Shown here: one piece after another, positions 17,862-26,658 of the stretch
How the letters are laid out: each line of letters opens with the position of its first letter
How positions within the stretch are numbered: position 1 is the stretch's first letter
Source of the DNA: Rhodospirillaceae bacterium
GTDB taxonomy: Bacteria; Pseudomonadota; Alphaproteobacteria; Reyranellales; Reyranellaceae
NCBI GenBank assembly: GCA_009772935.1
Contig: WOUR01000054.1
Location: 7,292-64,047 of the forward strand
Direction: 5' to 3'
Length of the DNA: 56,756 nucleotides
Notes under the pieces: model-generated
What the model was told of the DNA's origin: nothing
What the model saw: only the letters and a program-made list of their open reading frames with translations
The model's database searches: none
Made by a program: the position numbers and the translations under genes

Positions 17862-17994
17862 CCCGCGCAGATTATTTCATCGCAGATGACACTTGAAAGA
17901 TTGCCGTAACGGTGCAATTATGAGGCGTGGGAAGTAGAGACGAGTTCCGGCCGGCGCGTGGGGCGCCGGCTCGGATAACTTGGGGTCTAACATT

Positions 17995-18405
17995 ATGAAA
18001 ACGAACACGAAATTCATTGTTTCGGGTGTGCTGGCTGTCGTCTTGTCGATTGCAGCCATTGCCTACGCGCAGACCGCCAGAATCCCTGAGTCGACGGGCC
18101 CTCAGGCGGCGCCACAATCTGCAGCCATTCCGCAGTCTTCCGTGATGCCCGGTGAGGCTTCATGTGCGTCGCAGCATCTGGAGCAACCCGGCCTGTCGAC
18201 ATCGGACCTGCTGGCAGACAGCTATGAGATCAAGGCGGCGGTTCCGGGCGGGCTCTGGCTGCAGAAGAAGAAGGATGTCTTCTATTGCAACTCCGGCGTC
18301 ACCCGGGACGACGAGACGATGTGCTGGAAGATCCGGGCGCCGCTCCGGGGGCAGAACTGCAGCGACGCCCAGAACCGGGCCCGGTCGAAGGCCCTCCCGT
18401 CCTAG
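17995..18405 (+). CDS. Small secreted protein with four cysteines, unknown function
   Basis: The 136-residue product has a signal peptide (MKTNTKFIVSGVLAVVLSIA, cut near AYA-QT), a Pro/Gln/Ser-rich spacer and a compact domain. Its four cysteines (EASCAS, FYCNSG, ETMCWK, QNCSDA) could form two disulfides. The central KAAVPGGLWLQKKKDVFYC is basic. I do not recognise a family. An in-frame ATG at 17980 would put five extra residues before the signal; 17995 is preferred. A 7-bp-stem hairpin (17950-17970) lies in the leader. The stop codon shares the bases CTAG with the stop of the convergent GMC gene. Confidence 0.7.
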   Translation: MKTNTKFIVSGVLAVVLSIAAIAYAQTARIPESTGPQAAPQSAAIPQSSVMPGEASCASQHLEQPGLSTSDLLADSYEIKAAVPGGLWLQKKKDVFYCNSGVTRDDETMCWKIRAPLRGQNCSDAQNRARSKALPS

Positions 18406-19976
18406 GCGCCGATGCGCGGACGGGACCGTTTCAGCTCGTCCGCCATCTTTTCCGCGATCATGACCGTCGTGAAATGCGTGTTGGCGCGCACGACGGTCGG
18501 CATGATCGACGCGTCGATGACGCGCAGCCCTGAGACGCCGATCACGCGGCATTCCGGATCGACCACCGAGCGCGGATCGTCCGCCGCGCCCATGCGGCAG
18601 GTGCCGCTGGCATGCTGGGCGTCGGAGCATTCGGCGAACATCCAGTCGTCCAGCGCCTCGGCGTCGAACGGCTCCTCGATCGACTGTCCCGTCGTGCCAT
18701 ATTCGACCCGCGTCGAGATCGCCTTGAAGGCCGGCTGGAGGCAGAGGTCCCGCATCCGGCCTACCCCATCGCGCATGCGAACAAGATCGCTTTCATCCGA
18801 CAGCATGCGCTCTTCGACCTGGGGGTCGATGCCGGGCTCGTGCGTGGTGATGCGGACCGTGCCCTCGCTGAAGGCCTGGAAGGCCGAGACCGCGAGGCGG
18901 GCCCGCGCGGTGCCTCCATCCTCCGCCGGCCTGAGGTTGCCGGCGATCATGATCATGTCGTTGACCCCCGCGCCCGCCAGCTCCGAGGAGTAGCGCAGGC
19001 AGCAGTTGGTGTGCCGGTGCATCAGCGTGCTCACGCGCGCGTCGTCGCGCAGGTCGAGCATCAGGCCGAGGATCGGATGGTCGAGCAGGTGCTTGCCGAC
19101 CGGCCGGTCGGCCACCACGTCGATCCCCAGGGCGCCGAGCCAGTCGCGCGGGCCGATGCCGGACCGTTGCAGGATAGCCGGCGAATGGATCGCACCGGCC
19201 GACAGGATGACCTCGCGTCGCGCCCGCACCTGGCGTGCTTCGCTGCCAACCTGAACGCGCACGCCGCTGACATGCGGCCGGTTGCCTTCGAACTGGAGCG
19301 TGTCGACGACGGCTTCGCCAACGATCGTGAGATTGGAACGGCCGCGCGCCGGCTCGAGATAGCCGTCATTGGTCGAGATGCGCAGACCTTCACGGCTGTT
19401 GATCGCGTAGGGCCCGACGCCGCTGCCGGTCGGCGCATTGTGGTCGTCGCACCAGGGATAGCCGAAGCCAAGCGCTGCCTCCCGCAGGGCGCGGTCGACG
19501 GGCCCCCACTGGTCGACGGGCGCGCGATAGACCGGCAGCGGCCCGTGCTTGCCGTGATAGGGCGCATCGCCGAAATCCATGTCGGTCTCTAGTCTGCGGA
19601 AGTAGGGCAGGCAGGCCTCCCAGCCCCAGCCTGCGGCGCCCATGGAGGCCCAGTCCTCGAAGTCCTCGGGAATCCCGCGAATGGCGATCTGGCCGTTGAT
19701 GGTCGAACTGCCGCCGATCGCGCGGCCGCGCCACAGCAGCTTGGGCTCCTGGCGTTCGGTGCGACGCGCCAGAAGCTTCGGGTAGCGGTAATTGTCGTCG
19801 CCGATGGCGCGCAACGGATTGGGAATGCGCAGATGATACGGCGTCTCGGCGGTGCGGAAGTCGCGGCCGGCTTCGAGCAACAGGACCCGGATCGCCGGAT
19901 CCTCGCTCAGCCGGGCGGCGAGGGTCGCGCCGGCCGAGCCGCCGCCGATGATGATGTAGTCGAAATCGTCGTCCAT
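18402..19976 (-). CDS. GMC-family FAD-dependent oxidoreductase (second copy)
   Basis: The 524-residue protein has DYIIIGGGSAGATLAARL at the N-terminus, GRAIGGSSTINGQIAIRG near residue 85, SAGAIHSPAILQRSGIGP near 255, a catalytic QHASGTCRMG and the closing RANTHFTTVMIAEKMAD. In that last segment the second active-site position is TH, so a His-His-type GMC centre is likely. It is clearly a paralogue of the enzyme at 9.6-11.3 kb but diverged. The ATG at 19976 is at the conserved start; the frame extends 10 codons upstream. The substrate is unknown. It faces the M20 hydrolase gene divergently. Confidence 0.92.
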   Translation of the reverse strand: MDDDFDYIIIGGGSAGATLAARLSEDPAIRVLLLEAGRDFRTAETPYHLRIPNPLRAIGDDNYRYPKLLARRTERQEPKLLWRGRAIGGSSTINGQIAIRGIPEDFEDWASMGAAGWGWEACLPYFRRLETDMDFGDAPYHGKHGPLPVYRAPVDQWGPVDRALREAALGFGYPWCDDHNAPTGSGVGPYAINSREGLRISTNDGYLEPARGRSNLTIVGEAVVDTLQFEGNRPHVSGVRVQVGSEARQVRARREVILSAGAIHSPAILQRSGIGPRDWLGALGIDVVADRPVGKHLLDHPILGLMLDLRDDARVSTLMHRHTNCCLRYSSELAGAGVNDMIMIAGNLRPAEDGGTARARLAVSAFQAFSEGTVRITTHEPGIDPQVEERMLSDESDLVRMRDGVGRMRDLCLQPAFKAISTRVEYGTTGQSIEEPFDAEALDDWMFAECSDAQHASGTCRMGAADDPRSVVDPECRVIGVSGLRVIDASIMPTVVRANTHFTTVMIAEKMADELKRSRPRIGA

Positions 19977-20064
19977 GATTGCTTCTTCGCCTTCGGTCGC
20001 TGGCACGCTTCTTGGTTAGAATGCCACCGCCCGTTCAGAAAGCCGCACGCAAAAGGAGCGCCGC

Positions 20065-21303
20065 ATGGTCGCAAACGTCCTCGAGGTAAATCCCGAACGC
20101 CTGTGGGAGAGTCTCGAGCGGTCGGCGGAGATCGGCCGCTTCCGCGACGTCGGACTGCGCCGCCTCGCGCTGTCAGCCGAGGACAAGCAGATGCGCGACC
20201 TGTTCGTCGACTGGGCGAAGGCGGCGGGTTGTACCGTCGAGATCGACCGGCTCGGGAACATCTTCGCGCGCCGGCCCGGCACCGACCCGTCGTTGCCGCC
20301 GGTCGCGATCGGCAGCCATCTCGACACGCAGATCTGCGGCGGCCGCTACGACGGCATCCTGGGCGTGCTGTGCGGCCTCGAGGTCGTGCGGACGCTGAAC
20401 GACCGCGGCCTGCAGACCAGGCGCGGCATCGAGGTCATCTGCTGGACCAACGAGGAGGGCGCGCGCTTCAACCCGCCGATGATGGGATCGATGGCCTTCG
20501 CCAAGGTGATAACCCTGGAGAGCGTGCTGGCGACCACCGACGATGCCGGCATCACTGTCGAACAGGCACTCGACGAAATCGGCTACGCCGGTCCCGCGCC
20601 GGTCGGTCGTGAATTCGATGCCTATCTGGAGCTGCACATCGAGCAGGCGCCGGTGCTGGACCGCGAGGGCTGCGACGTCGGCATCGTGGTCGGCGGCTAC
20701 AAGACCCAGGCGCTGCGGCTCACGATCAACGGCGATACCGGGCATGCCGGCGGCACGCCGATGGCGCAACGGCGCAACGCGCTGGTCGGCGCCGGTTACG
20801 TCATCGCCGCGGTCAACGACATCGGCCTCGCCTATGCGGCGGACGAGGGTCGGACGACGACCACGCGCATCGAAAGCTTCCCCAACCTGGCCGGTACCTA
20901 TGCCGAGCAAGTCAAGCTCACCATCGACTTCCGGCATATCGACGCCGACCGCTTCAAGGCGATGCGCGCCGAGGTCGATGCCGCGATCGCCGCCGCGGCG
21001 AAGAAGGCCAATGTCGAGATCGAGGTCGCGGAAGGTTGGAGCTGGGGCAGCGAGCTGTTTGCGCCCGAATGCATCGAGCTGCTGAAGTCGACGGCGAGCG
21101 AGCTCGGACTGCCCTATCGCGAGATGAGGAGCCAGGCAGGGCATGACGCCTATGCGGTCGCGACGATGGCGCCGACCGCGATGATCTTCACGCCCTGCTT
21201 CGAGGGCATCAGCCACAATGTGAACGAGGCGATCGAGCTCACCCGCTCGGTGCCGGGCGCCAACCTGCTGCTGAACGCCGCCGTGACACGGGCGAACCGC
21301 TAG
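20065..21303 (+). CDS. N-carbamoyl-L-amino-acid hydrolase family (M20 zinc amidohydrolase)
   Basis: The 412-residue enzyme has the metal-site motifs of the hydantoinase/carbamoylase branch of M20: GSH85LD87TQ, GGRYD96G, TNEE131GARF, ELHIEQ and the terminal GISHNVNE. GHAGGTPM in the lid domain is also typical. Relatives release CO2 and NH3 from N-carbamoyl amino acids or act on allantoate and beta-ureidopropionate; these cannot be separated here. AAGGAG lies before the ATG. It precedes a peptide-type ABC importer and lies 7 kb from hyuA/hyuB, which would produce N-carbamoyl amino acids, so carbamoylase is the favoured reading. Confidence 0.85.
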   Translation: MVANVLEVNPERLWESLERSAEIGRFRDVGLRRLALSAEDKQMRDLFVDWAKAAGCTVEIDRLGNIFARRPGTDPSLPPVAIGSHLDTQICGGRYDGILGVLCGLEVVRTLNDRGLQTRRGIEVICWTNEEGARFNPPMMGSMAFAKVITLESVLATTDDAGITVEQALDEIGYAGPAPVGREFDAYLELHIEQAPVLDREGCDVGIVVGGYKTQALRLTINGDTGHAGGTPMAQRRNALVGAGYVIAAVNDIGLAYAADEGRTTTTRIESFPNLAGTYAEQVKLTIDFRHIDADRFKAMRAEVDAAIAAAAKKANVEIEVAEGWSWGSELFAPECIELLKSTASELGLPYREMRSQAGHDAYAVATMAPTAMIFTPCFEGISHNVNEAIELTRSVPGANLLLNAAVTRANR

Positions 21304-21486
21304 GCCTCCTTCGCGTCACCGGTGGCATGGGTTTTGCCTCCTTTTCGCAAAGACTGTTCGCGTTTCACGGCCCGCAAAAGCGGGTGGGCATGGGGGTGCC
21401 GTCGTCGTCCAAGTGTCTTGGGGCACTGGTGATCGGCGACGTGAAGGCGGGGGACGGCATCCTTTCATTCGACGAATGGTGGCGAC

Positions 21487-23094
21487 ATGAAGCGGCGAGT
21501 TCTTCTGCAAGGTGCGGCGGGTGCAGCGTTTCTGGCGGGTGGGACGTGGCCGGCATCGGCACAGACCCGCGCTGAAACGTTGAGATACGTGACCGGGGCG
21601 ACCATCAACACGCTCGACACCACGATGCCCGGCGCCACGCGTGAAGCATTCGGCCTCAGCATGAACGTCTACGACCGCCTGTTCAGCTTCGGCCGCAAGA
21701 AGGTGGGCGAGAATTGGGCATTCGATCCCGACACGATCCGCGGCGAGCTGGCGAAGTCGTACAGCATCAGCCCCGACAGCAAGGTCATCACCATCACCCT
21801 GCGGCCGGATGCGACCTGGCACGACGGCTCGCCGGTGACGGCGGAGGACGTGAAGTGGTCGCTCGACAGGCACGTCACGGCGAAGTCGCTGGCGGCGCCG
21901 CAGTTCACCACCGGCTCGCTCACCAAGGCCGACCAGTTCAAGATCGTCGATCCGCAGACGGTGACGGTCACGCTCGACAAGCCCGACCGGCTGGCCCTGG
22001 CCAACCTGTGCGTCTGCTACGCCATCATGATCAACAGCAAGCTGGCGAAGAAGCACGCCACGGCTGACGACCCGTGGGCGACGGAGTGGATGAAGACGAA
22101 CACCGCGGCCAGCGGTGCGTACATCATCGAGAGCCACAAGCCCGGCGAGAGCACCGTGCTTCGCCGCAACGAGAAGTGGGTCGGCGGCGCCGGTGGCGCA
22201 TTGCCCTCCTTCAAGCGCATCATCATCCAGACCGTGCCGGAACCAGCGACCCGCGCCAACCTGATCGAGCGCGGCGATGCCGACCTCGCCATCGACCTGG
22301 CGGCCAGCGATCTTCCGACCATCGAGAAGTCGGCGAAGTCGAAGGTCGTGTCGATCCCGCAGACCAACGGCTTCACGCACGTCTCGATGAACACGCAGAT
22401 GGCGCCGTTCGACAATCTCAAGGTGCGCCAGGCCGTTGCCATGGCGCTGCCCTACGAGGACATGTTCAAGGCGGCGATCTTCGGCCGCGGCACCAAACTC
22501 TACGGCGGCACCTGGGCCACGGTTCCGCCCGATGCGAGCTTCCCTCAGGCGATCCCGAACAAGACCGATCTGGCGAAGGCCAAGGCCCTGCTGGCCGAGG
22601 CGGGTCACCCGAACGGCTTCTCCACCACCTTCGCCTTCACCGCGGGACAGACCGCGACGGCGGAGCCGATGGCGGCGCTGATCAAGGAGTCCCTGGGCAA
22701 GATCGGCATCCAGGTCGAAATCCAGAAGAAGCCGGACGCCGAGTTCAACACCCTCGAGTCGGAAAAGAAGATGCCGTTCTTCACCGACGGCGCGACCGCC
22801 TGGCTGCCCTATACATACTACTTCTTCTATCTCTACTTCACGCGCGACCAGCGTTGGAACTTCGCGAGCTTCAAGAGCAAGAAGATGGAGGATCTGACGC
22901 TCGAGGCCCGCTACCAGACCGACAAGGCCAAGTACGAGGAAGGCTGCAAGCAGATGATCGAGCTGTTCAACGCCGAGACGCCGTTGATCATGCTGTGGCA
23001 ACCGAACCACGACGCCGTGATGGCCAAGTCGGTCGACGGCTATACCTACCAGTTCTACCGCCAGGCCGACTTCCGCGACCTCAAGCGGGTCTAG
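21487..23094 (+). CDS. ABC transporter substrate-binding protein, peptide/nickel family (SBP_bac_5)
   Basis: The 535-residue periplasmic protein starts MKRRVLLQGAAGAAFLAGG, a twin-arginine-like signal cut near ASA-QT. It shows the family features VYDRLFSFG, LAKSYSIS, ITLRPDATWHDGSPVTAEDVKWSLDR and PFDNLKVRQAVAMALP. It delivers a peptide-like ligand to the permeases encoded next. The 183 bp upstream hold no recognisable gene. It is the first gene of a five-gene run (SBP, two permeases, fused ATPase, FAD monooxygenase) with tight spacing. Confidence 0.93.
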   Translation: MKRRVLLQGAAGAAFLAGGTWPASAQTRAETLRYVTGATINTLDTTMPGATREAFGLSMNVYDRLFSFGRKKVGENWAFDPDTIRGELAKSYSISPDSKVITITLRPDATWHDGSPVTAEDVKWSLDRHVTAKSLAAPQFTTGSLTKADQFKIVDPQTVTVTLDKPDRLALANLCVCYAIMINSKLAKKHATADDPWATEWMKTNTAASGAYIIESHKPGESTVLRRNEKWVGGAGGALPSFKRIIIQTVPEPATRANLIERGDADLAIDLAASDLPTIEKSAKSKVVSIPQTNGFTHVSMNTQMAPFDNLKVRQAVAMALPYEDMFKAAIFGRGTKLYGGTWATVPPDASFPQAIPNKTDLAKAKALLAEAGHPNGFSTTFAFTAGQTATAEPMAALIKESLGKIGIQVEIQKKPDAEFNTLESEKKMPFFTDGATAWLPYTYYFFYLYFTRDQRWNFASFKSKKMEDLTLEARYQTDKAKYEEGCKQMIELFNAETPLIMLWQPNHDAVMAKSVDGYTYQFYRQADFRDLKRV

Positions 23095-23098
23095 CCGC

Positions 23099-24124
23099 GT
23101 GCTGGCCGGAATCCTGCGCCGGGTCGCTCGACGCCTGCTGGCGTCGATTCCGGCCCTGTTCGGGGTGGTGGTGGTCACCTTCGTGCTGATGCGGGTGCTG
23201 CCGGGCGATCCGGCGGTGTTCTTCTCGTCCGGCCCGTCGGCCGGCAAGGAGGAGATCGAGGAACTGCGCCGGAGCATGGGCCTCGACAAGCCGATCCCCG
23301 TCCAGCTGGTGCGGTATCTGGGGGAAGTCGCCACCGGCAATCTCGGCCGGTCGATGACGACCGGCCAACCGGTCGTGCTGGACATGACGCGCCGCCTGCC
23401 GGCGTCGCTCGAACTCACCTGTACGGCACTGTTCATCGCGCTGATGTTCTCCGTGCCGCTGGGCGTCGCGGCGGCGCTGAGGCCGGGCACCCCGGTCGAT
23501 CACATCGTCCGCATGTTGTGCACGCTCGGAGTCTGCGTGCCGACCTTCGTGTCGGGCTTGCTGCTGATCTACGCCTTCTACTACCTGCTGGGCTGGGCGC
23601 CCGATCCGACCGGCCGCATCGACATCTTCGCCGCGGCTCCGCCCGACATCACCGGCTTCTTCCTGATCGACTTCGCGTTGAAGGGAGATTGGGAAGGGTG
23701 GTGGGCCGCCTTCTCGCAACTGCTTCTGCCGGCCTGCACCATGGCGCTGTTCGTGCTGGCGCCGCTTGCGCGCATGACGCGGGCCTCGATGCTGGCGGTG
23801 CTGGGCAGCGACTTCATCCGCACCGCTCATGCCATGGGACTGTCGCGCATTCGCATCATCGTGGCTTATGCGCTGCGCAACGCGCTGCTGCCGGTGCTGA
23901 CCATCACCGGCATCGTCTTCTCGACCATGCTGGGCGCCAACGTGCTGGTGGAGAAGGTCTTCTCCTGGCCCGGCGTCGCCTCCTACGCGCTCGACGCGCT
24001 GCTCGCCTCCGACTACGCGCCGGTGCAGGCCTTCGTGCTGCTGATGGCGATGATCTTCGTACTGGTGAACGTCACGATCGACGTGCTCTACGGTATCGCC
24101 GATCCGCGGGTCTCCGTGTCATGA
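23099..24124 (+). CDS. ABC transporter permease, DppB type
   Basis: The 341-residue membrane protein begins at GTG, 4 bp after the stop of the binding-protein gene. The N-terminal RRLLASIPALFGVVVVTFVLMRVLPGDP is the diagnostic start of DppB/OppB permeases. About six helices and the EAA-like loop (DFIRTAHAMGLSRIRIIVAYALRNALLPVLT) near residue 245 follow. It forms the importer channel with the next permease, whose ATG overlaps its stop (ATGA). Confidence 0.94.
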   Translation: MLAGILRRVARRLLASIPALFGVVVVTFVLMRVLPGDPAVFFSSGPSAGKEEIEELRRSMGLDKPIPVQLVRYLGEVATGNLGRSMTTGQPVVLDMTRRLPASLELTCTALFIALMFSVPLGVAAALRPGTPVDHIVRMLCTLGVCVPTFVSGLLLIYAFYYLLGWAPDPTGRIDIFAAAPPDITGFFLIDFALKGDWEGWWAAFSQLLLPACTMALFVLAPLARMTRASMLAVLGSDFIRTAHAMGLSRIRIIVAYALRNALLPVLTITGIVFSTMLGANVLVEKVFSWPGVASYALDALLASDYAPVQAFVLLMAMIFVLVNVTIDVLYGIADPRVSVS

Positions 24125-24987
24125 GCGACCTCGTCCTCAACGGGTCCTCGACCGGCCGCCACATCGTCTATGTGCTGCGCTCGAACCCGGTCACGGCGCT
24201 GGCGGCGGCGGGCACACTGCTGCTGGTGCTGATCGCCATTCTCGCGCCTGTCCTCGCGCCCTACGATCCCGTCGCCTCCAACGTGCCGCAGGCCCTGCAG
24301 CCGCCTTCGTGGGCGCACCTCGCCGGCACCGATCAGCTCGGGCGCGACATACTGAGCCGCATCATCTGGGCGGCCCGACTCGACCTGATGATCGCGGTCT
24401 CCGCCGTCAGCCTGTCGTTCGTCATCGGTGCCGTCATCGGCGGCTTCTGCGGCTATCGCGGCGGGCGGCTCGACCGCTGGGTCGGCCGCTTCGTCGACGT
24501 GCTGATGGCCTTTCCCCTGTTCGTGCTGGCGATGGCCATGGTCGCCGCGCTGGGGAACCGGGTGGAGAACATCGTCATCGCCACCGCCGTCATCAACCTG
24601 CCGTTCTACATCCGCTTCGCGCGCGCCGAGGTGAACGTGCGGCGCAATGCCGGGTGGGTCGAGGCCGCGCGCGCCTGCGGCGACAGCCATCTCTCGGTCG
24701 TGCTGCGCGTGCTGCTGCCCAACGTCCTGCCGGCGATGGCCGTGCAGATCTCGCTCAACCTGGGCTGGGCGATCCTCAATGCGGCCGGCCTGTCCTTCAT
24801 CGGGCTGGGCGTCACGGCGCCGACGCCGGAGTGGGGAATCATGGTTGCCGAGGGCGCGCGCTTCATCACGACGGGCAAGTGGTGGCTGGTGGCGATGCCG
24901 GGCCTCGCCCTGATGCTGACGGTTCTGTGCTTCAACCTGCTCGGCGACGGGCTGCGCGACATCCTCGATCCGCGGATGCGCACATGA
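24121..24987 (+). CDS. ABC transporter permease, DppC type
   Basis: The 288-residue protein opens with a cytoplasmic stretch and one helix, followed by AGTDQLGRDILSRIIWAARLDL, the conserved DppC/OppC segment. The EAA loop is WVEAARACGDSHLSVVLRVLLPNVLP. The frame is open far upstream, but that is the shadow of the DppB-like gene. The ATG at 24121 overlaps the previous stop, and the stop overlaps the next ATG, so all are co-translated. Confidence 0.94.
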   Translation: MSDLVLNGSSTGRHIVYVLRSNPVTALAAAGTLLLVLIAILAPVLAPYDPVASNVPQALQPPSWAHLAGTDQLGRDILSRIIWAARLDLMIAVSAVSLSFVIGAVIGGFCGYRGGRLDRWVGRFVDVLMAFPLFVLAMAMVAALGNRVENIVIATAVINLPFYIRFARAEVNVRRNAGWVEAARACGDSHLSVVLRVLLPNVLPAMAVQISLNLGWAILNAAGLSFIGLGVTAPTPEWGIMVAEGARFITTGKWWLVAMPGLALMLTVLCFNLLGDGLRDILDPRMRT

Positions 24988-26654
24988 CGGCGGACCTGCT
25001 GCGGGTCGAAAACCTTCAGGTCGCCTTCTCGACCCGCCACGGTACCGTCACCGCGCTGCACGGCATCGACATCGCGCTGAAGGCCGGCGAGACACTGGGC
25101 GTCGTGGGCGAGAGCGGGTCGGGCAAGTCCGTCACCTCGCTCGCCGTGATGCGCCTGCTCGACCGCGCCGGGAAGATCACCGGCGGCCGCGTGATGTTCG
25201 AGGGGCGGGACATCACGCATGCCGGTCATGCCGACCTGCGGCGGCTGCGCGGCTCCGCGCTCTCGATGATTTTCCAGAATCCGCGCGCGGCACTCAATCC
25301 GATCCGCACGGTCGAGCAGCAGATCGTCGACGTGCTGGCCGCCCACGGCAAGCTGTCGCGCGCCAATGCGCGGACCCAGGCGCTCGACCTGCTGCGCGCC
25401 GTGCTGATCCGCGATCCCGAGGCGCGGCTCAACGCCTATCCGCACGAACTGTCGGGCGGCATGTGCCAGCGGGTCATGATCGCCATGGCCATCGCCTGCG
25501 AGCCGGTGCTGCTGATCGCCGACGAGCCGACCACGGGGCTCGACGTCACGACACAGCAGACGGTCATGGAGCTGCTGGCCCGCATCCAGGCCGAGCGTGG
25601 CATGGCGATGATCCTGATCACACACGATCTCGGCCTCGCCGCCCGCTGGTGCGACCGCATCGCGGTGATGGAAGCGGGCCGCGTGGTCGAGCAGGGCGAG
25701 ACCGTGGCGCTGTTCGAGGCACCCGCCCATCCCTATACGAAGCGGCTGGTGGCGGCGTCGCCGACCCGGCGCTCCACCCTGGCCGACCTGGCGCCGCCCG
25801 GTCTGGCGCGGGATGCGGCGCCGGTCGTCACGGTGTCGCGCGAGCGGGGGCCAGGCACGCCGCCGCTCCTCGAACTCGTGAATGTGGTGAAGTCTTTCGG
25901 CGGGCCGACGCGCGCGGTCGACGCCGTGTCGTTCAGGATCCCGCAGGGCGGTGCGCTGGGGCTGGTCGGCGAATCCGGGTCGGGCAAGAGCACGCTCTCG
26001 CGCCTGATCTGCCGGCTGATCGATCTGGACGACGGCGACATCGTGTTCGACGGCGAGTCGATCGCGCGGACTCCGGCGCGCGAGTTCCATCACTCGCCGC
26101 GTCGCCGCGACATACAGATCGTGTTCCAGGATCCCAACGACAGCCTCAATCCGCGGCACAACGCGTTCGACAGCATCGCCTATCCGCTGCGCCGGCTCGA
26201 AGGCCTGCGCGATGGGACGGCGCTGCAGGCGCGCGTGCGCGAAGCCGCCGCGCGCGCGGGCCTGCCGCTGGACCTGCTGCAGCGCTTCCCGCACCAGCTT
26301 TCCGGAGGCCAGAAGGCGCGGGTCGGCATCGCGCGGGCCGTCGCGCCCCGTCCCCGTCTGCTGGTGCTGGACGAACCGACGGCGGCGCTCGACGTGTCGG
26401 TACAGGCGGTGATCCTGCAACTGCTCGATCGGTTGCGGCGGGAGGACGGGATTGGCTTGCTGTTCGTCAGCCACGACCTCAACGTGGTGCGCATGCTGTG
26501 TGACGATCTGGTGGTGCTGCAGGCCGGCAAGGTCGTCGAGGCGGGGCCGAGCCAGTCGATCTTCCAGCGGCCGCAGGCGGCGTACACGCGTATGCTTCTG
26601 GAGGCAGTGCCCTATTTCGATCCGCAGCGCACAGAGCTGTTGAAGACGGCGTGA
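24984..26654 (+). CDS. Fused double ATPase of the peptide ABC importer (DppD-DppF fusion)
   Basis: The 556-residue protein contains two complete nucleotide-binding domains. Domain 1 has Walker A GESGSGKS at 42-49, signature LSGGMCQR, Walker B LLIADEPT and THD switch. Domain 2 has GESGSGKS at 329-336, signature LSGGQKAR, LLVLDEPT and SHD. After domain 1 comes the HPYTKRLVAASP tail typical of oligopeptide importers. Single-chain fusions of this kind are common in Proteobacteria (YejF-like). Domain 2's signature has QKAR rather than the usual QRQR. Confidence 0.95.
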   Translation: MTADLLRVENLQVAFSTRHGTVTALHGIDIALKAGETLGVVGESGSGKSVTSLAVMRLLDRAGKITGGRVMFEGRDITHAGHADLRRLRGSALSMIFQNPRAALNPIRTVEQQIVDVLAAHGKLSRANARTQALDLLRAVLIRDPEARLNAYPHELSGGMCQRVMIAMAIACEPVLLIADEPTTGLDVTTQQTVMELLARIQAERGMAMILITHDLGLAARWCDRIAVMEAGRVVEQGETVALFEAPAHPYTKRLVAASPTRRSTLADLAPPGLARDAAPVVTVSRERGPGTPPLLELVNVVKSFGGPTRAVDAVSFRIPQGGALGLVGESGSGKSTLSRLICRLIDLDDGDIVFDGESIARTPAREFHHSPRRRDIQIVFQDPNDSLNPRHNAFDSIAYPLRRLEGLRDGTALQARVREAAARAGLPLDLLQRFPHQLSGGQKARVGIARAVAPRPRLLVLDEPTAALDVSVQAVILQLLDRLRREDGIGLLFVSHDLNVVRMLCDDLVVLQAGKVVEAGPSQSIFQRPQAAYTRMLLEAVPYFDPQRTELLKTA

Positions 26655-26658
26655 GGTC

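Noticed and set aside
21304..21486. Small open frame (starts 21327) before the peptide-binding-protein gene
   Set aside because: It overlaps the start of the binding-protein gene, has no ribosome site and no protein-like pattern.
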